From positions 1,569-41,183 of the forward strand of contig PMLK01000078.1 of assembly GCA_003158875.1 (NCBI GenBank): DNA of 39,615 nt, written 5' to 3'. The stretch is from Chloroflexota bacterium (GTDB lineage: Bacteria > Chloroflexota > Limnocylindria > Limnocylindrales > CSP1-4). The notes below the pieces were generated by a model. The model was not told where the DNA came from. It did no database searches and was given only the letters and a program-made list of their open reading frames with translations. Positions 22,352-30,498 of this stretch are shown in pieces (the first letter of the stretch is position 1; the number at the start of each line of letters is the position of its first letter). The translations under genes and the position numbers were made by a program.

Positions 22352-23761
22352 CTAATCCGCCACTTCGGCGTGTCGAGCCTCGATCACGCGATCCCGGCCG
22401 CCTCTCTTGGCCTCGTACAGCGCCCGGTCTGCCCGCTCGACGATATCGTCGATCGGTTCATCGGCGCTCTCCGCCGTCGCGACGCCCACCGAGACAGTCA
22501 CGCGGTCCGCGATGCCGGCGTCGGTCAGGTCCATCTCTCGAACGTTGTGGCGGATTCGCTCGCCTATCTCCATGGCCACACCCGGCGCCGGGTTGCGCAA
22601 CAGAACGAGGAATTCCTCGCCACCGAAGCGGACCGGCACGTCCTCCTCGCGGACCGACACCTGAAGCGCGTTGGCAATGGACCGCAGGACGATGTCGCCG
22701 ACCTGATGACCGTAGCGGTCGTTGAACAACTTGAAGTGATCGACGTCGACGGTGACGACTGCCACGCGATCGGTTGCGCGGCGCCGGGTGGCTATGAGCC
22801 GGCAGTATTCGTCGAAGTAGCGCCGATTGGGCAGCTGGGTCAACTGGTCCGTACGCGCCTCGGACTCGACGGCCTGGTGCTGGTAGACGCGGGCTAATGC
22901 GGCTGAGGTCTCGGCCGCGGCTCGGTTCAGCAGCCGTACCGTGGCCTCCGGCCACGACTCGACCGTCCGCCTCGACAGCACGATCGCGCCGGCGACGGAC
23001 CGTCCGGACTGCAGTGGCGCCGCCAGAGTGCTGCGCAAGCCGTAGGCCTCGCGAAGGCGGTAGGCGATGCGATCGGCGACATCCTGGGCGGCGTTGCCCG
23101 AGTCGGGCCAGCCGGATCGTGGCGTTCGGCCGCGAATCGTAGTCCGCAAACTGGCCGTGGCCTCGTTCGCGGCTGCGGCCGCATCGTCGTGGCGATTGTC
23201 GCGCCAGACCGAGGTCAGCTCCCCTTCCCGGAGCCGCAGCCCCGTCACAGGCATCTGCTTGGAGAGGCCGTAGGTGCGCAGCGCTTCCGTCGGCTCGAGC
23301 TGCCGAAGCGGCATCACGGTGTTGGACACGGGAGTGCCCGGCAGCATCGATACGAAGGCCACGTCCAGAACCGTGCTGCCCGGCCGCAGCCGCACGACCG
23401 CGACGTGGTCGGCTTCCGTGGCGGCACCGAGTTCGTGAACGATGGCTTCCACGACCGCATCCGGGGACACGGATCGAGATAGCGAACGCAGGATCCGGCC
23501 GAAGCTCTCCGATTCTGAGTTGCGCCGCTCAGCCTCCACGCCCGAGGCGCGAGCATTGATCACGGCCGAGGCGACGAGACCGGTCACGCCGATCGACAGA
23601 ATCAGGTCGGCCGGGCCGCCGCCGGACAGACAGAACTCCACCAGGCCCCTGCCGACCAGGAAGACCGTCGAGAATCCGAGCAACACCCAGGTTATGACGA
23701 CGCGCGGCAACCGACCTCCTGGATCGTTGCCGAGAGGACCCCGGGCACGGAACACGCTCAC
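22352..23761 (-). CDS. Membrane-anchored GAF-GGDEF diguanylate cyclase
   Basis: This 469-residue protein would make cyclic di-GMP from two GTP at the membrane. Two hydrophobic segments (about residues 20-70) precede a GAF-like sensor region (about 90-285). The GGDEF domain starts near RTDQLTQLPNRRYFDEY, with VDHFKLFNDRYGHQVGD and the active-site GGEEF at 380-384. An RxxD inhibitory site (REED, 371-374) lies five residues before it, so product inhibition is expected. Start choice is uncertain: GTG 23761 lies near a TACAGT box, while TTG 23779 adds six residues. No EAL or PilZ gene is in the window. Confidence 0.88.
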   Translation of the reverse strand: MSVFRARGPLGNDPGGRLPRVVITWVLLGFSTVFLVGRGLVEFCLSGGGPADLILSIGVTGLVASAVINARASGVEAERRNSESESFGRILRSLSRSVSPDAVVEAIVHELGAATEADHVAVVRLRPGSTVLDVAFVSMLPGTPVSNTVMPLRQLEPTEALRTYGLSKQMPVTGLRLREGELTSVWRDNRHDDAAAAANEATASLRTTIRGRTPRSGWPDSGNAAQDVADRIAYRLREAYGLRSTLAAPLQSGRSVAGAIVLSRRTVESWPEATVRLLNRAAAETSAALARVYQHQAVESEARTDQLTQLPNRRYFDEYCRLIATRRRATDRVAVVTVDVDHFKLFNDRYGHQVGDIVLRSIANALQVSVREEDVPVRFGGEEFLVLLRNPAPGVAMEIGERIRHNVREMDLTDAGIADRVTVSVGVATAESADEPIDDIVERADRALYEAKRGGRDRVIEARHAEVAD

Positions 23762-23886
23762 TGTACAAGCATGCCCCAACCGAACCCATTAACCGCCGCA
23801 TCCGGGAGGTACATCGGGATCAGATGGCGCAGTACTTACGTGCTACGCCCTATCGCGATCTTCATCACCTGATCTGCATTGCAGCG

Positions 23887-23916
23887 TTGACCCGACCACC
23901 GGGCCAGGGATAAACT
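23887..23916 (+). promoter_or_regulatory. Sigma-70-type promoter of the metal transport operon
   Basis: TTGACC (23887-23892) is a five-of-six -35 match. Two overlapping -10 candidates are GATAAA (23909-23914, 16-bp spacer) and TAAACT (23911-23916, 18-bp spacer). Confidence 0.5.
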
Positions 23917-24108
23917 CGCTTCGACCCGAGGGCTTCTGTTTTCGTGCCCCGGGATCGTCAAGACCCGCTTTTCGGAGGATCGCTCCCTCAGTGGAGACCG
24001 GACCCAGTACCAGCGGCGTCGGACGCGCAGACGGCGCCTCCCCCGCCGGAATCATTCATCTGGTCCGCCTCGCCCTGTAGCGGGAAGCACGCACGCGTGC
24101 CACCGATA

Positions 24109-24125
24109 GGCGGGACGGACCCGCC
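24109..24125 (+). promoter_or_regulatory. Hairpin just before the MgtE_N gene Shine-Dalgarno
   Basis: GGCGGG (24109-24114) and CCCGCC (24120-24125) form a 6-bp GC stem with loop ACGGA, ending 3 nt before GAGGTGG. It may modulate translation or serve as an attenuator. Confidence 0.35.
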
Positions 24126-24138
24126 GTCGAGGTGGCAT

Positions 24139-25413
24139 ATGCTCTATCTGAGCCAAGCGATTGGGAGACCCGTGCGCGATCAGCACGGCGAGCCCATCGG
24201 AACCGTGGCCGACCTCATCGTGGCCATCGGGGACAGATATCCGCCCGTGACCGGAATCGTGGTCAAGACGAACGGGCGCGAGATCTTCCTGCATTGGACG
24301 TCGGTGACATGCCTCGACGCCGCCGGCGCCACTTTGGGCACATCGGCGATCGATATCAGCAAGTTCCAGCAGCGCCCCAACGAAATCCGCCTCAAGCTCG
24401 ACCTAATGGACCGCCAGATCGTGGACATCGACGGCCGCAAAGTCGTCCGCGTCAACGACCTGCGCCTGGACGAGGTAGAAGGCGCGATGCATCTGGTAGC
24501 CGTAGACGTGGGCGCGTCCGGATTGCTTCGCCGTCTCGGCATCGAGGGCCCATGGCGAACGATCGCCCGCGGCCTGCGTCGCGACGTGCCCGAAAAATAC
24601 ATCGACTGGGAGGACGTGGATCCGGTCGAGCGCACCATCGCCAGCGTCAAATTGCGAGTCCCGCACAAGGGCCTCGCCGAACTTCATCCCGCCGACCTCG
24701 CCACGATCATCGATCAACTCGGCCGCAGCGACCGGGTCGGCGTCATCGAAGCGCTCGACGACGAAGCGGCGGCCGACGCCATCGGCGAGATGGAACCGGA
24801 AACGCAGGTCGACATTCTGGAGGACCTCGAACCTGGACGGGCCGCCGACATCCTCGAGGAGATGGACCCTGACGAAGCGGCCGACCTGGTCGCCGACCTG
24901 TCCGACGAAACCCGGCAGGAGATCCTGGGTCTCATGGAAAAGGAGGATGCCGACGAAGTTCAGGAGTTGATGACCTACGCCGAGGACACGGCCGGCGGCA
25001 TCATGACGACCGAGTTCGTGGCCGTCCCGGCAACCCTCACTGCCGCGCAGACCATCGATCGGCTGCGTGAACTGGAACCCGACGCCGAAACCATCTACTA
25101 CGTCTACGTCACCGACTCCGACGAGCGGCTTGTGGGTGTCCTGTCGCTGCGCGACCTGATCGTGGCCAAGCCCAACGTCGTCATATCCAAGGTCATGTTC
25201 GGCGAACCGGTCGCCGTGCGTACGGACGCGAGCCAGGAGGAGGTCACCGAAGTCGTGGCCCGCTACAACCTGCTGGCCGTGCCCGTGCTCGACGCCGAAG
25301 GCCGACTGGAAGGCATCGTCACTGTCGACGACGCCATCGACACACTGCTTCCCCAGCCCTCGAAGCGCCGCCTGCCACGGCTCTTCAGCAGGTCCGGGAC
25401 CTCGGAGCGATGA
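24139..25413 (+). CDS. Soluble PRC-barrel/MgtE_N/CBS protein, predicted metal-sensing regulator
   Basis: This 424-residue protein carries two PRC-barrel-like domains (about 1-60, LYLSQAIGRPVRDQHGEPIG; and about 85-140, DRQIVDIDGRKVVRVNDL). A MgtE N-terminal superhelix follows (about 175-275, with acidic repeats DDEAAADAIGEME, LEPGRAADILEEMDPDEAADLV). Two CBS domains follow (about 280-400, AGGIMTTEFVAVPATLT; LVGVLSLRDLIV). In MgtE these cytosolic domains sense Mg2+ and gate the pore, but here no transmembrane pore follows in the same chain. Instead the stop overlaps the start of an Nramp-related transporter (ATGA). A role in gating or sensing for that transporter is inference. GAGGTGG precedes ATG 24139. 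Confidence 0.9.
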   Translation: MLYLSQAIGRPVRDQHGEPIGTVADLIVAIGDRYPPVTGIVVKTNGREIFLHWTSVTCLDAAGATLGTSAIDISKFQQRPNEIRLKLDLMDRQIVDIDGRKVVRVNDLRLDEVEGAMHLVAVDVGASGLLRRLGIEGPWRTIARGLRRDVPEKYIDWEDVDPVERTIASVKLRVPHKGLAELHPADLATIIDQLGRSDRVGVIEALDDEAAADAIGEMEPETQVDILEDLEPGRAADILEEMDPDEAADLVADLSDETRQEILGLMEKEDADEVQELMTYAEDTAGGIMTTEFVAVPATLTAAQTIDRLRELEPDAETIYYVYVTDSDERLVGVLSLRDLIVAKPNVVISKVMFGEPVAVRTDASQEEVTEVVARYNLLAVPVLDAEGRLEGIVTVDDAIDTLLPQPSKRRLPRLFSRSGTSER

Positions 25414-26693
25414 GGACTCCCGCCCTCTCCCTCGGCCCTCGGGCCGCCAATCGAGTCCGGCTCGCAGCTATTCTCGGCGTTCTGGGCCCGGGTCTGGTCA
25501 GCGGCTTCGCCGACAACGACGCCGGCGGCATCTCGACATACTCGGTGGCCGGAGTCCGCTTCGGGTATGAGCTCCTGTGGGTTCTGCTCGCCAGCCAGAT
25601 CGTCCTGTTCTTCACTCAGGAGGTGGGGGCCCGGCTGGGCCTGGCGACCGGGCAGGGCCTGGCCGGCATCGTTCGTGAAAAGTACGGCGTCCGCTGGGCC
25701 GCCTTCATGATCGGGGCGATGCTCATCGCCAACACGGGCTCGATCGTCGCGGAGTTCGCGGGCTGTGGGGCCGCTCTGCAGCTCTTCGGCGTCCCCAACT
25801 GGGTCAGCGCCCTGCTTGCCGCTACGGTCGTCGTTCTGCTTCTGACTCGCGGCAGCTACGGCAAGGTGCAATACCTCTTCGTCGCGGTCGGTCTCGGCGT
25901 GTCCATTTCGTATCTGATCTCAGCCCTACTGGCCCGGCCGGACTGGGGTCTGGCCCTCAACTCGCTGATCATTCCCCGCCTCGACACATCGCCTGTGTAC
26001 TGGATCACGGTCGTGGCCACGGTCGGCACGACCATCACGCCGTGGGGCCAGGCTTTCATCCAGTCTTACGTAGCGGACAAACGGCTCGGTCCGGAAGACC
26101 TTGTCGGCGAACGGCTGGACGTGGGTCTCGGAGCGCTGCTCACCAACCTGATCGCCCTGTTCATCGTCGTCGCCTGCGCGGCCGCGGTCTACTCCGTGGG
26201 CACCCACGTAGACACCGGCTCGGCCGACGCAGTACAGCAGATCGCCCGTGCCCTCAAGCCACTGGCCGGCGACGGGGCCACGGTGCTGTTTGCGGTTGGA
26301 CTGCTGGCCGCGTCGTTCCTTGGTCTGGGCGTCGTACCGTTGACGAGCGCCTACGCCGCTTGCGAGGCGTTCGGCTGGGAAACAGGCGTGGACTGGCGCC
26401 TGCGCGAAGCCCCGGCTTTCTACGGCCTGATGATCTTCTTCATCACTTTCTCGGCCCTGTTCATCCTCATCGTGCCGGCACGCATGCTGATCCAGGTCAT
26501 GTTCACCGCCCAGGTCGTGAACTGTGTCCTGCTGCCATTCGTGCTGGTATTCGTGATGCGCCTCTCGGCCGACAAGCAGCTGATGGGCTCGCTCGTGAGC
26601 GGCCGCTTCATGCTCGTCGTCGGATGGCTCGGGACGGGTTTGCTCGTAGCCCTGTCGGTGGTCCTGCTGGTGACCTCGCTGACCGGAGCGTAG
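25410..26693 (+). CDS. Nramp-related divalent metal transporter with altered metal-site motifs
   Basis: This 427-residue inner-membrane transporter of the Nramp (LeuT-fold) superfamily has about eleven hydrophobic helices. TM1 reads GPGLVSGFADNDAGG; the canonical DPGN is replaced by DNDAGG (residues 35-40). The TM6 motif MPH is replaced by TPWGQ (210-214). The known Nramp-related Mg2+ transporters also lack the Mn-selective Met, so the substrate may be Mg2+ or another ion rather than Mn2+. The start is translationally coupled to the PRC-MgtE_N-CBS gene. The stop lies 1 bp from the convergent glycosyltransferase stop. Family is sure; substrate is not. Confidence 0.9.
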   Translation: MRTPALSLGPRAANRVRLAAILGVLGPGLVSGFADNDAGGISTYSVAGVRFGYELLWVLLASQIVLFFTQEVGARLGLATGQGLAGIVREKYGVRWAAFMIGAMLIANTGSIVAEFAGCGAALQLFGVPNWVSALLAATVVVLLLTRGSYGKVQYLFVAVGLGVSISYLISALLARPDWGLALNSLIIPRLDTSPVYWITVVATVGTTITPWGQAFIQSYVADKRLGPEDLVGERLDVGLGALLTNLIALFIVVACAAAVYSVGTHVDTGSADAVQQIARALKPLAGDGATVLFAVGLLAASFLGLGVVPLTSAYAACEAFGWETGVDWRLREAPAFYGLMIFFITFSALFILIVPARMLIQVMFTAQVVNCVLLPFVLVFVMRLSADKQLMGSLVSGRFMLVVGWLGTGLLVALSVVLLVTSLTGA

Positions 26694-26694
26694 T

Positions 26695-27843
26695 TCAGGC
26701 TCGGACGCCGAGCGTGGCCCAGACCTCGGCCATCTGCGCGGCCGCGGCCATGATGTCGTGGGCGGCCACCGACGCGGGCCCGGCGGCGGCGAGGCGGTTA
26801 CGCAAGCGCGGGTCGGCCAGGCGGCCGAGAGCCACGGCGAGTGCCACGGCGTCCGCGGGTGGGATCAGCAGTCCGTTCTCGGAGTCGTGGACGACCTCCT
26901 GTAGACCGCCCGTGTTCGAGGCCACGACCGCCGTTCCGCATGCCAGCGCCTCAACGGCGGCGAGTCCTAGCGGTTCGCGACGGGACGGAACCACGACGGC
27001 ATCGGCGGCCCGCATCCACGCCGCCACTTCAGCCGGCGGCACGGGCGGCAACAACGCGACAGACGGATGGCCAGCCGCAATCGCAGAGGCCAATTGACCC
27101 TCGCCGACCATCGCGCCGCGCCATCGGTCGGCGGCCATCTCCAAGCCGGCGGCGAAGATGTCGGCACCCTTGCGCTCGGACAGCATGCCCACATACAGCG
27201 CCAGCAGATCGTCGTCGCCGGCGCCGACCCGGGCCCGCAGTGCCTCGCGAGTAGCCCTGGGATCGCTGGGCGCCGCGCCGGGCGCCGCAGTGGGCGCCGC
27301 GCCGGGCGCTGGTGCGTCTCCAGACTCGGGCCGGAACAGCGTCAGGTCCAGCCCCGGCGAAATGACGCGTGCCGTGGCGCCGAGCCGCGCCACGTAACCT
27401 GCCGTGTCGGCCGAGTTGGCCACGATCGCGTCCGCTCCACGAACTACCCAGCGGGCCAGCCGGCCGTGGAGGCGGTTGCGCATTGCGTAGTCCGCGACGT
27501 CGCCGCCGTGGGCGTACGCGACCATTGGAATCCGTCTGAGCCGCGCCGCCACCAACCCGATGACCCCGGCCACGTAGACGGGATGGGCCTCGACGCCGTC
27601 GAAACGGCCACGAGCGGTGAGAGCGCGCCAGGCAATGCCGATGTGGCGCACGATCGAGTTGCGCCGGTAGCTGGTCGGGCCCGCCACGATCACCTCCACT
27701 CCCCGCTGCCGCAGCGCTGCCACGCGGCGAGCCACGAAGGGGCTCATGTTCGGCCGGTCCGGCGTGGGGTAGATGTTGGTCACCACCAGGATCCGGGTCG
27801 GACGTGGCGCACTGGTCTGAGGCTCGGGGCGTGCCGAAGGCAT
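26695..27843 (-). CDS. Glycosyltransferase family 4
   Basis: This 382-residue GT-B glycosyltransferase is expected at the cytoplasmic face of the membrane. The N-terminal landmark is RILVVTNIYPTPDRPNMSPFV, with YAHGGDVADY in the acceptor domain. The donor-binding domain has LYVGMLSERKGADIF, VVVPSRREPLGLAAVEALACG (the E-x7-E region) and NGLLIPPADA. A low-complexity APGAAPTAAPGAAP linker (27269-27312) joins the domains and comes from GGGCGCCGC repeats. No Shine-Dalgarno is visible; CATCAT lies 7 nt before the ATG. It is divergent from the epimerase gene, and the sugar specificity is unknown. Confidence 0.9.
   Translation of the reverse strand: MPSARPEPQTSAPRPTRILVVTNIYPTPDRPNMSPFVARRVAALRQRGVEVIVAGPTSYRRNSIVRHIGIAWRALTARGRFDGVEAHPVYVAGVIGLVAARLRRIPMVAYAHGGDVADYAMRNRLHGRLARWVVRGADAIVANSADTAGYVARLGATARVISPGLDLTLFRPESGDAPAPGAAPTAAPGAAPSDPRATREALRARVGAGDDDLLALYVGMLSERKGADIFAAGLEMAADRWRGAMVGEGQLASAIAAGHPSVALLPPVPPAEVAAWMRAADAVVVPSRREPLGLAAVEALACGTAVVASNTGGLQEVVHDSENGLLIPPADAVALAVALGRLADPRLRNRLAAAGPASVAAHDIMAAAAQMAEVWATLGVRA
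27269..27312. repeat. GGGCGCCGC-rich repeat inside the GT4 gene
   Basis: TGGGCGCCGCGCCGGGCGCCGC is followed by a near copy, forming two units of about 24 bp that encode an Ala/Pro/Gly linker. It is a coding low-complexity repeat. Confidence 0.6.
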
Positions 27844-27917
27844 GTCCGGAATGATGCCAGGGCAGAGGCCGACCCGCGCCCGGATCGCGCATCGAGCCGC
27901 CGGCCCGCCCTGGACGC

Positions 27918-27923
27918 TACTAT
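27918..27923 (+). promoter_or_regulatory. -10 box TACTAT (leaderless) of wecB
   Basis: TACTAT-GGCGAC-ATG places the box exactly six bases before ATG 27930. No Shine-Dalgarno is present. This is the clearest leaderless start of the window. Confidence 0.5.
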
Positions 27924-27929
27924 GGCGAC

Positions 27930-29051
27930 ATGCCCCGCAAGATCGTCTGTGTCGTCGGTGCGCGACCCAATTTCATGAAGATGGCCCCGCTTCTGGCCGC
28001 CATGCGCCGCCGTCCGCAAGCCTTCGAGCCGATCCTGGTCCACACCGGCCAGCACTACGACGCCGTGATGTCGGACGTCTTCTTCGAGCAGCTCGACATG
28101 GCCCCGCCGGACATCCACCTCGGCATCGGCGCCGGCAGCCAGGCCACTCAGACCGCCGGGATCATGGTCGCAATGGAGAAGGTCGTGGCCGAACGGGAAC
28201 CCGAGATGATCCTCGTCGTCGGCGATGTCAACTCCACTCTGGCCGCAGCCGTCGTGGCGGCCAAGGCGGGGCTGCCGCTGGCCCATGTCGAGGCCGGCTT
28301 GCGCAGCTTCGACCGCCGCATGCCCGAGGAAGTGAACCGCATCGTCACCGACGGACTGGCTTCTTACCTCTTCGTCACCGAGGAGTCAGGCGCCGTCAAT
28401 CTTCGCCGGGAGGGCGTCGACGAGAAGCGAGTCTTCATGGTCGGCAACGTCATGATCGACACGCTCGACCTGCTGCTGCCACGTATCGCGGAACGCCATC
28501 TCGCTGCCGAGCTCGGCCTGAAGCCGGGTGGCTACGGAGTCGTAACCCTGCATCGTCCGTCCAACGTGGACGACGTCGACATGCTCGGCCGCTGGGTGAC
28601 AGCCCTCCAGGAAATGGCCCGCCGCTTGCCGCTGGTCTTCCCGGCCCATCCCCGCACGGCCGGACGCCTCAAGTCGGCCGGTCTGGCGGACCGACTCGCG
28701 AGCGCGGGCGTCAAGGTAATCGAACCCCTGCCGTACGTGGAGTTCATCAGCCTCGTAGGCGACTCACGCCTGGTTCTTACCGATTCGGGCGGAATTCAGG
28801 AAGAGACGACGGTACTCGGCACGCCGTGCCTGACCCTGCGCGACAGCACCGAGCGACCGGTCACGGTGACTCTGGGTACGAACCGGCTGGTCGGGACCGA
28901 TCCGGCCGACGCGATCCGAGCGCTGGACGAAGCTCTCGCCGCGGCCCGGCCGAAGCCACCGCCCCCGCCCCTCTGGGACGGGCACGCCGCCGAGCGAATC
29001 GTCGAGATCCTGGAGCGGACTCAGTGGACGGCGCTGGGAACACCCGCCTGA
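27930..29051 (+). CDS. wecB: UDP-N-acetylglucosamine 2-epimerase (non-hydrolysing)
   Basis: This 373-residue cytoplasmic enzyme interconverts UDP-GlcNAc and UDP-ManNAc. Family signatures are in order: GARPNFMKMAPLL, HTGQHYD, VVGDVNS, HVEAGLRSFDRRMPEEVNR, TLHRPSNVDD and LTDSGGIQEE. All expected substrate- and catalysis-linked residues (Asp, Glu, His in these motifs) are present. The product could feed the UDP-HexNAc 6-dehydrogenase encoded at 30499 to make UDP-ManNAcA for surface glycan. It is separated from the next gene, which converges, by 47 bp. Confidence 0.95.
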   Translation: MPRKIVCVVGARPNFMKMAPLLAAMRRRPQAFEPILVHTGQHYDAVMSDVFFEQLDMAPPDIHLGIGAGSQATQTAGIMVAMEKVVAEREPEMILVVGDVNSTLAAAVVAAKAGLPLAHVEAGLRSFDRRMPEEVNRIVTDGLASYLFVTEESGAVNLRREGVDEKRVFMVGNVMIDTLDLLLPRIAERHLAAELGLKPGGYGVVTLHRPSNVDDVDMLGRWVTALQEMARRLPLVFPAHPRTAGRLKSAGLADRLASAGVKVIEPLPYVEFISLVGDSRLVLTDSGGIQEETTVLGTPCLTLRDSTERPVTVTLGTNRLVGTDPADAIRALDEALAAARPKPPPPPLWDGHAAERIVEILERTQWTALGTPA

Positions 29052-29098
29052 ACGCACCCGCCTGAGCCGCTCGGCGCCAGAACTGCTGCCGCGGGCGG

Positions 29099-30304
29099 TC
29101 AGACCGGCTCGCGGCCTCGCTCGACGAGCACTCGCTCGTAGATCGCCCTGATCTGCGCCCCGACTGCCGGCAGCCCGAAGCGGGCTTGAGCCCGTGCCGA
29201 TATCGCAGCCGAGTCAAACGCGCCGGGCTCGCGCAGAACCCGATCGAGTGCATCGGCGAGGGCGATCGGATCGCCCGGCTGCACCAGGATTCCGTCTGCC
29301 GCGGAGACCATCTCCGGAATGCCTCCCACCGTGGTCGAGACCACCGGCAATCCCGTAGCCATGGCTTCGATGATCACGCAGGGCAGGTTCTCGAACTTGC
29401 TCGCCAGGACAAACAGATCAGACGCTCGCATGCTCTCGGCGACCTGCGGCTTGGGCAGAGCGCCGCGGAACGTTACCGACGCCGATACCGGCGAGGCCGC
29501 GACGAGTCGCTCGTAGTCGGCCCGCGTCGGCCCGTCCCCGACCACCTCCAGACACCAGTCGGCCCTTCGCAGCGACAACCGTTCGAGCGAGTCGAGCAGC
29601 GTCGGGAATCCCTTGTGCCCTGTGGACTCGAGATTGCCGACGAACAGCAATCGCTTCGGATCCCCTGACCTCGATGGCTTGGCGCCGGAATCCGCCGGGT
29701 GGAACAAGGCCGCGTCGACCGCATTGGGCACGATCTCGAACCGGGCCTTGATCCCGTAAGCCTCGATCGCCCTCTGCAGGAACAGGCATACGGGCAACAC
29801 TCTGGCCGCTCGACCCAGAGCGAAGCGGGCCATCCACACCGAGGCCCGACTCAAGGTCCGTCGTGGGAACGCCGTGTAGTGCTCGGTGACCACCACAGGG
29901 GTTCGGGTGAGCATGCCTACCACGACGGCCGGAACCCCGGCGCTGAAAACGTGGGCATGGATCACGTCCGGACGAAAGCCGGACTTGCGCAGCCTGCGAC
30001 ACGCTCGAACGACGGCCCAGATGTAGATCGGATAGGACAGCCCGGTACCGAGGCGCCGCAAGGGGCCGCCGAGCCGCACAGAACCGTGGCCGAGGTGGTA
30101 GGTCGCCAGGCCCTCCGTCAGTTCCGGGTCGCGTTCCTCATCCATCGTCCAAAGCCCGCCGCCTGTGGTGGGGCCGCTCGGAATGTGCAGCACGGCAACG
30201 TCCACGCCGGCCGCCCGAACGGCCTTGGCATGCTCGCGCACGAAGACGCCGTTGTAGATCCGGTCGCGGCTTGGGTACCACTCTGTAAGGAATAGAGCTC
30301 TCAT
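29099..30304 (-). CDS. Glycosyltransferase family 4
   Basis: This 401-residue GT-B glycosyltransferase begins with MRALFLTEWYPSRDRIYNGVFVREH, the usual first strand and glycine loop. It has HAHVFSAGVPA and VTEHYTAF in the N-terminal domain. The donor site has RLLFVGNLESTGHKGF, then SKFENLPCVIIEAMATGLPVV (E-x7-E type) and GGIPEMV. ATG 30304 matches the start of the fold; TTG 30322 upstream adds six unrelated residues. It is divergent from the nucleotide-sugar dehydrogenase. Donor and acceptor are unknown. Confidence 0.9.
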   Translation of the reverse strand: MRALFLTEWYPSRDRIYNGVFVREHAKAVRAAGVDVAVLHIPSGPTTGGGLWTMDEERDPELTEGLATYHLGHGSVRLGGPLRRLGTGLSYPIYIWAVVRACRRLRKSGFRPDVIHAHVFSAGVPAVVVGMLTRTPVVVTEHYTAFPRRTLSRASVWMARFALGRAARVLPVCLFLQRAIEAYGIKARFEIVPNAVDAALFHPADSGAKPSRSGDPKRLLFVGNLESTGHKGFPTLLDSLERLSLRRADWCLEVVGDGPTRADYERLVAASPVSASVTFRGALPKPQVAESMRASDLFVLASKFENLPCVIIEAMATGLPVVSTTVGGIPEMVSAADGILVQPGDPIALADALDRVLREPGAFDSAAISARAQARFGLPAVGAQIRAIYERVLVERGREPV

Positions 30305-30395
30305 TGGTCGGCAGGGTCCCACAGCTCACTCGGAGGCGTCAAACGAACTGGACCGGCCCTGATCGCGCGACGGGCGTCGGTGAGTCCTTCCCCTT

Positions 30396-30406
30396 AGTCT
30401 TAGACT
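30396..30406. promoter_or_regulatory. Palindrome in the divergent GT/dehydrogenase gap
   Basis: AGTCT-T-AGACT is a perfect 11-bp inverted repeat in an AT-richer patch roughly midway between the two divergent start codons. It could be part of a -10 region (TTAGAC) or a regulator site. Confidence 0.3.
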
Positions 30407-30498
30407 GTCAGGCAAAATGGATCGCCGCCGAGAGGACCCGTCACCGGTTCGACATCGGCCGAAGCGGTCGACCGCAACGTGGCGACACCGGAGGAATT

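Larger units (their letters stand above)
23762..24138. other. 377-bp divergent intergenic region with long leader
   Basis: No gene is supported here. A plus-strand promoter lies at 23887-23916, giving about 215 nt of leader before the MgtE_N-type gene. The leader contains the palindrome GCACGCGTGC (24091-24100) and a GGCGGG/CCCGCC hairpin (24109-24125) immediately before the Shine-Dalgarno. I compared it by eye with M-box and yybP-ykoY Mn riboswitch cores and saw no match. Confidence 0.5.

Noticed and set aside
23917-24138. M-box or Mn2+ riboswitch before the metal transport operon
   Set aside because: The conserved core strings of both classes are missing; only a long leader and a GC hairpin can be shown.
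27269-27312. CRISPR-like or mobile repeat in the GT4 gene
   Set aside because: The units are GC-rich, adjacent and in frame, encoding an Ala/Pro/Gly linker. There are no spacers.
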